6,040 nt of DNA from Chthoniobacterales bacterium. Lineage in GTDB: Bacteria > Verrucomicrobiota > Verrucomicrobiia > Chthoniobacterales > UBA10450. This document shows, piece by piece, positions 1-5,119 of the stretch (positions within the stretch are counted from its first letter, which is position 1; every line of letters starts with the position of its first letter). The translations under genes were made by a program, and so were the position numbers. Where the stretch lies: positions 1 through 6,040 of the forward strand of contig JACCTI010000095.1 of NCBI GenBank assembly GCA_013812515.1. Direction: 5' to 3'. The notes beneath the pieces were generated by a model. The model searched no databases. It was given only the letters and a program-made list of their open reading frames with translations, and was not told the origin of the DNA.

Positions 1-655
1 TTCGGCCGTCACGCTCGCGCTTGCCCAAGCGGAAGGTTTCGAAGCCCATGCGCTCTCCTTTCAATACGGGCAGCGCCATGGCGTGGAGGTGGCAGCGGCG
101 AAACGCATCGCGCAATCGCGTGGCGCACGCGAGCATCAGATTGCGCAGATCGATCTTCGTCTCTTCGGCGGCTCGGCCTTGACCGATGACATTCCGGTGC
201 CGCAACAACGGGCCGCAGATGAGATCGGTCACGGGTGCGGAATCCCCGTGACCTATGTCCCGGCGCGGAACACCATTTTCCTTTCCTATGCGCTCGCGTG
301 GGCGGAAGTCATTCCGTCCCGCGACATCTTCATTGGAGTGAATGTCGTCGATTACAGTGATTATCCCGATTGCCGGCCGGAGTTTTTGCGCAGATTCGAG
401 ATGCTCGCCGCAGTCGCGACGAAAGCAGGTGTGGAGGGCGCGCACATCAGGATTCAAGCTCCGCTGCTGCAGCTCTCGAAAGCGGAGATCATCCGCAAAG
501 GAATCGCAATGGGTGTCGACTTTAGTCTCACACATAGCTGCTACGCTCCGACGGCGAATGGACTCGCCTGCGGCCTGTGCGATTCCTGCCAGCTCCGGCT
601 AAAGGGATTTCAGGAAGCGGGGCTCGTCGATCCCATCGCATACGCGTCGCGATGA
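1..655 (+). CDS. queC: 7-cyano-7-deazaguanine (preQ0) synthase QueC, 5'-truncated
   Basis: QueC is a cytoplasmic enzyme that converts 7-carboxy-7-deazaguanine, ammonia and ATP into preQ0, a precursor of queuosine in tRNA. The reading frame enters the window at base 2 and gives 217 residues before TGA at 653-655. The first visible residue, Ser, is probably the last residue of the SGGxDS ATP-binding loop, so only about 10-15 residues are missing. Family landmarks seen are ALSFQYGQRH (near residue 17), SALTDDIPVP, the YVPARN-IFLS block, and GVNVVDYSDYPDCRPEF. The C-terminal zinc site is HSCY followed by CGLCDSC, giving four cysteines at residues 180, 190, 193 and 196 of the fragment. All these elements are intact and there is no frameshift. 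The stop overlaps the start of the next small gene in an ATGA arrangement. The native start and any promoter or riboswitch lie outside the window. Confidence 0.96.
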   Translation, partial: SAVTLALAQAEGFEAHALSFQYGQRHGVEVAAAKRIAQSRGAREHQIAQIDLRLFGGSALTDDIPVPQQRAADEIGHGCGIPVTYVPARNTIFLSYALAWAEVIPSRDIFIGVNVVDYSDYPDCRPEFLRRFEMLAAVATKAGVEGAHIRIQAPLLQLSKAEIIRKGIAMGVDFSLTHSCYAPTANGLACGLCDSCQLRLKGFQEAGLVDPIAYASR

Positions 656-834
656 AACGACTGCGCGGCGTATTTATCCTTACCGTTGCCGAACAGCGCA
701 CGATCGTCGCTCTGCTCCTCGCGCTGGTTGCGATCGCCTTTTGGAAGACGCGAATGTTCCTGCGGGAAGACGGTCCGCACGCGGCGGCTTCCGTCGAAAC
801 TCAGCCGTCGCCCAGTCCGGGAATCTTGCCGTAG
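652..834 (+). CDS. Small single-pass membrane protein, function unknown
   Basis: This frame encodes 60 residues starting MKRLRGVFIL. The start ATG overlaps the queC stop as ATGA, a common sign of translational coupling, and this is the main reason for calling the gene. A basic N-terminus and the segment LTVAEQR are followed by a hydrophobic stretch, TIVALLLALVAIAFW (about residues 18-32), that could span the membrane once. A short polar tail ends PSPSPGILP. No clear Shine-Dalgarno sequence lies before the ATG, which also fits coupling to queC. I do not recognise a family. The 'EQR plus one helix' layout resembles membrane-anchoring N-termini of larger proteins, so it could be a degraded remnant of one. 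Its last 34 bp overlap the 3' end of the convergent NlpC/P60 gene. It may also be a chance reading frame. Confidence 0.55.
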   Translation: MKRLRGVFILTVAEQRTIVALLLALVAIAFWKTRMFLREDGPHAAASVETQPSPSPGILP

Positions 835-1844
835 CCGACAAAGGTCGGGGTTCGTCCCTCGCGCGCGCCGCCCGGACGCGAGATGCGGAAATCGAAAACG
901 CCGACACCGAAGCGCGATTCGCCGTGGAATGTTCGGCCGTCACTCGCGCCGACCATGATGCGGGCATTCGTTTTCTTCTCGCGGCCCAGGTAAATCATCG
1001 CGTGCGTGATCGGAGGATCTTTTTGCACACCGTAGGTTCCTGTCCAAAACAGCAGATCACCCGGCTTTAGCTCGTCGAGCTCGAACGTATCTTCGCTGCG
1101 GCTGATCACAGCCCGAAATTCGCCGGTCTTGCGCAGCCAGGCATACTGGCTACTGGCATCGCGTGGAACATCCTTCACGCCATTTTGCCGCAAGGTGTAG
1201 TAAACGAAACCGGAGCAGTCCAAGCCGCCGGTTAAAGGATCAGCGGAGCCATATTTGTAGGTGAGATTTTGACTCGTTAGGCCCAGTCCCATATCAATCA
1301 GTTTCCGCACTGCGGGAGCGTAGTTCTCGATCCCGCTGATCTGATCCGCGGCGAGACTCGCGCCGGGTGAATTCGAGCCTTTGGGCGACGCCGTCGCCCC
1401 CGAGGTTTTTTCCGGAGTGACCGATGGTGTGGGACTCGGCGTCAGGCTGGGAGTGGGCGAAGGCGTGGGACTTGGCGACACTTTCTTTTTCCCTTTGCCC
1501 TTGCGCGAGGGAGACGGCGAGTTCTTGGGCGATGATGAAGCTTCCGGAGTGGAGCTTGGAGTTGGCGTCTCTTTCGGTGTGGCGGCGGGCGTCGGCGACG
1601 AGTCTTTCTTCTTCGAAGGCAAAGGAGTTGGTGAGGGACTCTTCTTCGACGTTGTGGACGCCTTCTTCTTCTTCGGCGGCGGTGTCGGTTCGAAGATGCG
1701 TTTGATCTTCGTGCCTAACGATTCTTCCGCCCGCGCCGCGGGCACGGCAAGAACAAGAATGATCGCGAGCAGGACAAAACGCGGGCCAACTCCCCAGCGT
1801 GTGATCCCGAGCCCGCGAAGACGGCGAGGAACCTCGCGCAGCAT
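801..1844 (-). CDS. Secreted NlpC/P60-family peptidoglycan hydrolase with Pro/Ser/Thr-rich linker
   Basis: Proteins of this family are cysteine peptidases that usually cut stem peptides of peptidoglycan outside the cytoplasm. From ATG at 1844 the product is 347 residues. A signal peptide is visible: a basic stretch to about residue 22, hydrophobic FVLLAIILVLAV (23-34), and a probable cleavage site after PAARA (35-39). Residues 53-161 form a low-complexity linker of Lys runs and SPTP-type repeats. The catalytic domain covers about 172-330, with the nucleophile Cys210 in GGLDCSGFVYYTL, the ELKPGDLLFW motif, and His281 in THAMIYLG. The usual third polar residue after that strand is not obvious: the text reads MVGASDG, and His307 (RTFHGE) could substitute. 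The start is uncertain. The frame stays open to ATG 1946, one base after the stop of the upstream dipeptidase gene (TGAAATG), with another ATG at 1880. I prefer 1844 because it puts the signal peptide near the N-terminus and leaves out more repeat-derived sequence. None of the three has a good ribosome binding site. Confidence 0.88.
   Translation of the reverse strand: MLREVPRRLRGLGITRWGVGPRFVLLAIILVLAVPAARAEESLGTKIKRIFEPTPPPKKKKASTTSKKSPSPTPLPSKKKDSSPTPAATPKETPTPSSTPEASSSPKNSPSPSRKGKGKKKVSPSPTPSPTPSLTPSPTPSVTPEKTSGATASPKGSNSPGASLAADQISGIENYAPAVRKLIDMGLGLTSQNLTYKYGSADPLTGGLDCSGFVYYTLRQNGVKDVPRDASSQYAWLRKTGEFRAVISRSEDTFELDELKPGDLLFWTGTYGVQKDPPITHAMIYLGREKKTNARIMVGASDGRTFHGESRFGVGVFDFRISRPGGAREGRTPTFVGYGKIPGLGDG
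1362..1688 (-). repeat. Low-complexity Pro/Ser/Thr/Lys linker repeats within the NlpC/P60 gene
   Basis: This stretch encodes a linker of about 109 residues with lysine clusters (PPKKKK, SKKKD, KGKGKKK) alternating with irregular repeats of SPTP, TPSPTPS and related units, densest at about 1400-1480. On the DNA the plus strand shows imperfect repeats of GGAGTGGGCGAAGGCGTGGG type. Such linkers in secreted wall enzymes are thought to span or bind the cell wall, and the lysines would favour contact with anionic polymers; this role is inferred. The array is likely to vary in length between strains. The open antisense frame across it (1381-1923, Gly/Val/Phe-rich) is a composition artefact. Confidence 0.75.
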
Positions 1845-1925
1845 TCTTGGCTTACTACTGGAGAAAGCGTACCCCAGCATTTTACGTGAGGTTCCTCGGC
1901 GCGCTTCGCCTGCCTCGGAATGACA
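1800..1925. repeat. Palindromic repeat element, copy 1 (inverted arms of about 40 bp)
   Basis: The left arm starts TGTGATCCCGAG at 1800 and runs to the GAGGAACCTCGC block near 1837. The right arm starts GTGAGGTTCCTCGGCGCG at 1886 and ends CTCGGAATGACA at 1925. Reverse-complementing the right arm gives TGTCATTCCGAG at its outer end and GAGGAACCTCAC at its inner end, so the arms pair imperfectly around a centre of about 45 bp. The centre holds two short direct copies, CAGCATTCTT (1839-1848) and CAGCATTTTA (1875-1884). The right arm shares the exact 15-mer TCGGCGCGCTTCGCC (1896-1910) with the opposite strand of copy 2 (3402-3416). The element lies between the dipeptidase stop and the NlpC/P60 signal peptide and overlaps the 5' end of the latter. 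No flanking target duplication is evident. Confidence 0.8.
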
Positions 1926-1947
1926 TGCAACCACGCGCCGTGGCATT

Positions 1948-3285
1948 TCAACGCGCGAGCTCTTTCAGGACCGCTTTGTTCAACCGAATCCCGGCCTCCA
2001 GATTTTCCAACGGAAAGTTCTCGTTAGGCGAATGCGCGCGGCAATCCGCCAGCGCCAGACCCAGCAGCAAAGTCTCCACGCCCATGATCGTTCGAAACTG
2101 TGACGTGATCGGAATGCTCCCGCCTTCTCGGATGAGAGCCGGCTCCTTGCCGTCAAATGCTTCCCGCAGGGCACGCTGCGCTGCCTGTCCCACCGCCGAA
2201 TGCGGATCGGTGAGATACCATGGACCGCTGTGGCCGTCGGTGATGTCGAGCGTCACGCCGGGAGGGCAATGCTTGCGCAGATGTTTCTTCGCTAGCTCGA
2301 GGATCTGCGGCCCATCTTGATTCGGCACGAGTCGGAAGGTGAGCTTCGCCATCGCGTGACTCGGGATCACGGTTTTGGTTCCGGGGCCCTGATAACCCCC
2401 GCCGATTCCGTTGATCTCCGCGGTCGGGCGCGCCCAAAGCCGCTCGAGTGTGCTGTAGCCTTCCTCGCCAAAAAGCGCCGGCGCGCCAGTCTCCTCGAGG
2501 ATTTCCTTGTCGCCGTCGATCGGTAATTTGCGCCACGCTTCCCGCTCCCACATGTCGAGCGGCTTCACCGCGTCGTAGAAGCCTTCGATCGCGACACGCC
2601 CCTCTTTGTCATGCAAGGTCGCAAGAAGTTGCGCGAGGGCGGTGATCGGATTGGCCACCCCGCCACCGAACATGCCGGAGTGCAAGTCGATCTTCGCGCT
2701 TGTCACCTTCAACTCGAGGGCCGTCACGCCGCGCAATCCGTAGCTCAAAGTCGGGACGCCTTTGGCGATCATCCCCGTGTCAGAAACCACCACGACGTCG
2801 CACTGCAGCGCCTCCAGATTTTGCGAGAGGAAATTACCGAGGTTGCCGCTGCCGATTTCTTCCTCCCCTTCGATGATCAGGTGCAGGTTCACCGGCAGAT
2901 CACCATCTTTCTCGATTGTTTCCTGGATGCCGAGAATGTGCGCGAGGATTTGGCCTTTGTTGTCGGTCGAGCCGCGCGCGTAGACGTAGCCGTCCTTCAA
3001 GACCGGATCGAATGGCGGCGAATCCCAGAGCTCGAGCGGATCGGGCGGTTGCACATCGTAATGGCCGTAAATCATAACCGTCTTTCGGCCAGGTTGATGT
3101 TTGTTTTTTGCCCAGACAATCGGATGACCCGGCGTCGGCATCAGCTTTGCCCCCAGCCCGATGCTGGTCAGCTTTTCGACCAGCCAAGACGCACACTCCG
3201 CAATCTTGTCGGCGTACTCCTCGTCCGTGGAAACACTCGGGAATCGGAGGAACGAATAATATTCTTCGAGATGGCTGGCGCGCAT
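1948..3285 (-). CDS. M20-family metallopeptidase (dipeptidase, CNDP/PepV-like)
   Basis: This is a cytoplasmic zinc-dependent exopeptidase that probably cleaves dipeptides, 445 residues from ATG 3285. All expected M20 residues are visible: His75 and Asp77 in GHYDVQP, the bridging Asp108 in GSTDNKG, the catalytic and ligand pair Glu142-Glu143 in EGEEEIGS, Asp169 in VVSDTG, and His418 in AHSPNE. His202 in DLHSGMFGG matches the conserved histidine of the lid/dimerisation domain (about residues 185-300), and REGGSIPIT (about 387) is typical of the carnosinase-like branch. There is no signal peptide, and the length fits the family. The frame stays open to an ATG at 3366, but 3285 is preferred: it matches the usual N-terminus (MRASHLEEYYSFLRFPSVST), has a TAAGG ribosome binding site 8 bases upstream, and the extra 27 residues are basic and not family-like. 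The exact substrate cannot be read from sequence. Succinyl-diaminopimelate or acetylornithine deacylase activity is less likely given the CNDP-like motifs. Confidence 0.93.
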   Translation of the reverse strand: MRASHLEEYYSFLRFPSVSTDEEYADKIAECASWLVEKLTSIGLGAKLMPTPGHPIVWAKNKHQPGRKTVMIYGHYDVQPPDPLELWDSPPFDPVLKDGYVYARGSTDNKGQILAHILGIQETIEKDGDLPVNLHLIIEGEEEIGSGNLGNFLSQNLEALQCDVVVVSDTGMIAKGVPTLSYGLRGVTALELKVTSAKIDLHSGMFGGGVANPITALAQLLATLHDKEGRVAIEGFYDAVKPLDMWEREAWRKLPIDGDKEILEETGAPALFGEEGYSTLERLWARPTAEINGIGGGYQGPGTKTVIPSHAMAKLTFRLVPNQDGPQILELAKKHLRKHCPPGVTLDITDGHSGPWYLTDPHSAVGQAAQRALREAFDGKEPALIREGGSIPITSQFRTIMGVETLLLGLALADCRAHSPNENFPLENLEAGIRLNKAVLKELAR

Positions 3286-3293
3286 GGCCAAGA

Positions 3294-3298
3294 CCTTA
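3294..3298 (-). promoter_or_regulatory. Ribosome binding site of the M20 dipeptidase gene
   Basis: On the minus strand TAAGG is followed by 8 bases (TCTTGGCC) and then ATG at 3285. This is the clearest Shine-Dalgarno match among the genes here. It decides the start in favour of 3285 over the in-frame ATG at 3366. Confidence 0.6.
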
Positions 3299-3385
3299 GC
3301 CCGGATTGAAGCCAGGCAAAGTCTTTGCCGCTTGTCGCCGGATAAGCGTGTTCTCCGCGGCTTCACCTATCATCTAACTCCACGG

Positions 3386-3520
3386 TGTCGTCCTGAGGCC
3401 GGGCGAAGCGCGCCGAAGGACCTCACCTATGCGCTGCTAATCACACACGCGTTGATAGCGTGATCCACACGCATCGGTGAGGTTCTCGCCCCGAAAAGCT
3501 TTCCGGCGCCCGGGATGACA
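3386..3520. repeat. Palindromic repeat element, copy 2 (inverted arms of about 45 bp)
   Basis: The left arm begins TGTCGTCCTGAGGCC at 3386 and the right arm ends GCCCGGGATGACA at 3520. Reverse-complementing the right end gives TGTCATCCCGGGC, so the termini match. The inner part is strongest: ACCTCACCTATGCG (3420-3433) pairs with CGCATCGGTGAGGT (3470-3483) at 13 of 14 positions around a 36-base loop. The loop holds a smaller ATCAC/GTGAT pair. The middle of the arms has diverged. Flanks CACGG (left) and CGCGG (right) match at 4 of 5 bases, possibly a decayed target duplication but not persuasive. It belongs to the same family as the element at 1800-1925. Confidence 0.82.
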
Positions 3521-3543
3521 CGCGGTGGAAGCCATTCCCTTCA

Positions 3544-3571
3544 GCATTCGACGTTCGACGTTCGGTGTTCG
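3544..3571. repeat. Four-unit 7-bp tandem repeat (RYGTTCG-like)
   Basis: Four consecutive heptamers read GCATTCG, ACGTTCG, ACGTTCG, GTGTTCG. The two central units are identical and all four end in TTCG. The array is intergenic, 23 bp after palindromic element copy 2. On the minus strand it translates as the ERRTSNAE type of string that often appears in spurious hypothetical proteins, suggesting a widespread degenerate repeat rather than a coding sequence. Confidence 0.65.
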
Positions 3572-3682
3572 GCCTTGAAACTAAGGAAGCATGAAGCGCC
3601 GCACATTTTAAAACCCTAACTCCAAGCACTGCACATCGCGGCAGGCTTGTCACAGATCATCCGCTGCGACACTCTCCCGCCC

Positions 3683-5005
3683 ATGCCTTCGCCCAGTCCC
3701 GAACCACGTGAGTCTGGCCTCATTCGCGCAATTGGTATTCCCGGCCTGACCGCAAGCATCATTAACACGACCGTGGGCGCAGGAATTTTTGTGCTGCCGG
3801 CCACTGTCGCTGGCACTCTCGGGGGGGCAGCGCCCATCGCGTTTGTGCTTTGCGCGATCGCAATGGGCCTCATTGTCACCTGCTTCGCGCTCGCGGGCAG
3901 CCGAGTATCCTTGAGCGGTGGTCTGTACTCCTACGTGGAAGTGGCGTTCGGGCCGTATGTTGGTTTTCTCGCCGGAGTTCTCTTCTTCATTACCATTACT
4001 CTCGGGGCGGCGAGCGTCGGCGCCGCGTTTGCTGGTGCGATCGCTTTCGCTTTCCCCGCACTCGGATCCGGCTTTAACCGGACCGCTCTTCTCCTCTGCG
4101 TATTCGCACTGTTCGCGTCCGTGAACATCCTCGGAGTTCGCTCCGGCACGCGGCTCATGGGCACCCTGACTATTATCAAACTCGTGCCCCTCCTTATCTT
4201 CGTCGCGGTCGGCGCATTTTTCGTTAGACCGGAGCTGATCGCGCTCCCCGTCTGGCCAGGCGGCAATGCGGTCGGCCAGTCAGTGCTGCTCCTGATCTTC
4301 GCCTTCTCCGGAATCGAAATTGCGCTGGCACCGAGCGGCGAAATCAAGAACCCGGCGCGCACAGTGCCGCGCGCAATTTTCTCGGCTTTGCTGGTGACGA
4401 CCACGCTCTACATCGCGATTCAGCTCGTCGCGCAGGGAGTCCTCGGGCCGGACTTGGCAAACTTCACGGGCGCTCCCCTGGCCGAGGGAGCGACTAGGTT
4501 TCTCGGCAATTTTGGCCGCTCGCTCATGCTGATCGGCGGCGCCATCTCCGCTTTGGGATTCATCAGCGGCGACATTCTGGCGTCTCCCCGGATCATTTAC
4601 GCATTCAGCCGGGACGGATTTCTGCCTCGGCTGTTCGGGCGTGTTCATCCCCGCTTTCGCACGCCGTATGTGGCAATCATTACCTACACTCTGATTGGGC
4701 TCATCGGCGCAGCCAGCAGCACCTTCGAACAGCTGGCGGTTCTGTCCAATATCGCGCTGCTCATGCTTTATCTCTTTTGCAGCGCGGCGACGTGGGAGTT
4801 GATCCGGCGGGACGTCCGGCAGGAGGGCGAGCCTTTTCGGTTTCGCGGTCAAAAAGCGGTGCCCATCATGGCCGCGATTGTCATCGGCTGGATTCTGTGG
4901 CACGCCACCTGGCGCGAGTTCGCGGCAGCGTCGGTCGTATTCGTGCTGACAACATTGCTCTATTTTATCCGGCAAATCGCCACCGGGCGGCGCGCAGCCG
5001 CATGA
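3683..5005 (+). CDS. APC-superfamily amino acid permease
   Basis: This is an inner-membrane secondary transporter, probably for amino acids, 440 residues from ATG 3683 with about 12 hydrophobic segments. Family landmarks are the unwound first helix INTTVGAGIFVLP (residues 27-39), SGGLYSYVEVAFGP (78-91) after helix 2, the helix-6 region FAFSGIEIALAPSGEIKNP (206-224) followed by ARTVPRAI, and SPRIIYAFSRDGFLP (301-315) with the HPRFRTPYVAI loop. The N-terminus is short and cytoplasmic, and the C-terminus ends GRRAAA. Length and order of motifs are normal. The substrate cannot be assigned. The start is uncertain: TTG at 3647 in the same frame would add 12 residues, and neither start has a clear ribosome binding site. 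I prefer the ATG because the added residues (starting SQIIRCDTLPP) look unlike the family. It is divergent from the dipeptidase gene, so a link in peptide or amino-acid use is possible but unproven. Confidence 0.93.
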   Translation: MPSPSPEPRESGLIRAIGIPGLTASIINTTVGAGIFVLPATVAGTLGGAAPIAFVLCAIAMGLIVTCFALAGSRVSLSGGLYSYVEVAFGPYVGFLAGVLFFITITLGAASVGAAFAGAIAFAFPALGSGFNRTALLLCVFALFASVNILGVRSGTRLMGTLTIIKLVPLLIFVAVGAFFVRPELIALPVWPGGNAVGQSVLLLIFAFSGIEIALAPSGEIKNPARTVPRAIFSALLVTTTLYIAIQLVAQGVLGPDLANFTGAPLAEGATRFLGNFGRSLMLIGGAISALGFISGDILASPRIIYAFSRDGFLPRLFGRVHPRFRTPYVAIITYTLIGLIGAASSTFEQLAVLSNIALLMLYLFCSAATWELIRRDVRQEGEPFRFRGQKAVPIMAAIVIGWILWHATWREFAAASVVFVLTTLLYFIRQIATGRRAAA

Positions 5006-5119
5006 CCTGAAAGCCGCAAGATGTTGTACGGCGGCCGGTCGGCTGCTCTTTATGTAGTGTGAATTTGTCTTGCCTCGCCCGGCTGAATGCCTCTTATTGC
5101 GACGAGCCCGCCCGCTCGC

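Larger units (their letters stand above)
3286..3682. other. Divergent intergenic region between dipeptidase and permease genes
   Basis: These 397 bases separate the minus-strand dipeptidase gene from the plus-strand permease gene and must hold both promoters. I see no convincing -35/-10 pair on either strand. The content is about 100 bp next to the dipeptidase start, the palindromic element at 3386-3520, the heptamer tandem repeat at 3544-3571, and a more AT-rich stretch at about 3575-3625 (TTGAAACTAAGG, CATTTTAAAACC) that is the most plausible place for the permease promoter. The open minus-strand frame at 3441-3653 is built from the two repeats and looks non-coding. Confidence 0.7.

Noticed and set aside
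1381..1923. Open plus-strand frame of 180 codons, rich in Gly, Val and Phe
   Set aside because: It is antisense to the SPTP/Lys linker of the NlpC/P60 gene and to the repeat element. The composition is the mirror image of the low-complexity DNA, with no domain of its own.
3286..3366. N-terminal extension of the dipeptidase to the ATG at 3366
   Set aside because: The extra 27 residues are basic and unlike the family, while ATG 3285 has both a good ribosome binding site and the expected N-terminus.
1800..3520. CRISPR array or composite transposon bounded by the two palindromic elements
   Set aside because: There are only two copies, spaced about 1.5 kb apart, with an ordinary dipeptidase gene between them and no spacer structure or transposase.
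3591..3611. Six-residue mini-ORF (MKRRTF, stop) preceded by AAGGA upstream of the permease
   Set aside because: The spacing from AAGGA to ATG is only 3 bases, and no attenuator-like alternative stems or codon bias link it to permease control. It is likely chance.
3441..3653. Minus-strand 70-codon frame in the divergent intergenic region
   Set aside because: Its sequence is made of the heptamer array and one arm of the palindromic element, so it is repeat-derived and has no support as a gene.
5013..5042. Possible terminator after the permease: GCCGC (5013-5017) with GCGGC (5031-5035), and GCCG/CGGC just beyond
   Set aside because: The stem is only 5 bp with a 13-base loop, the second has a 2-base loop, and no U-tract follows directly. 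Too weak to call.
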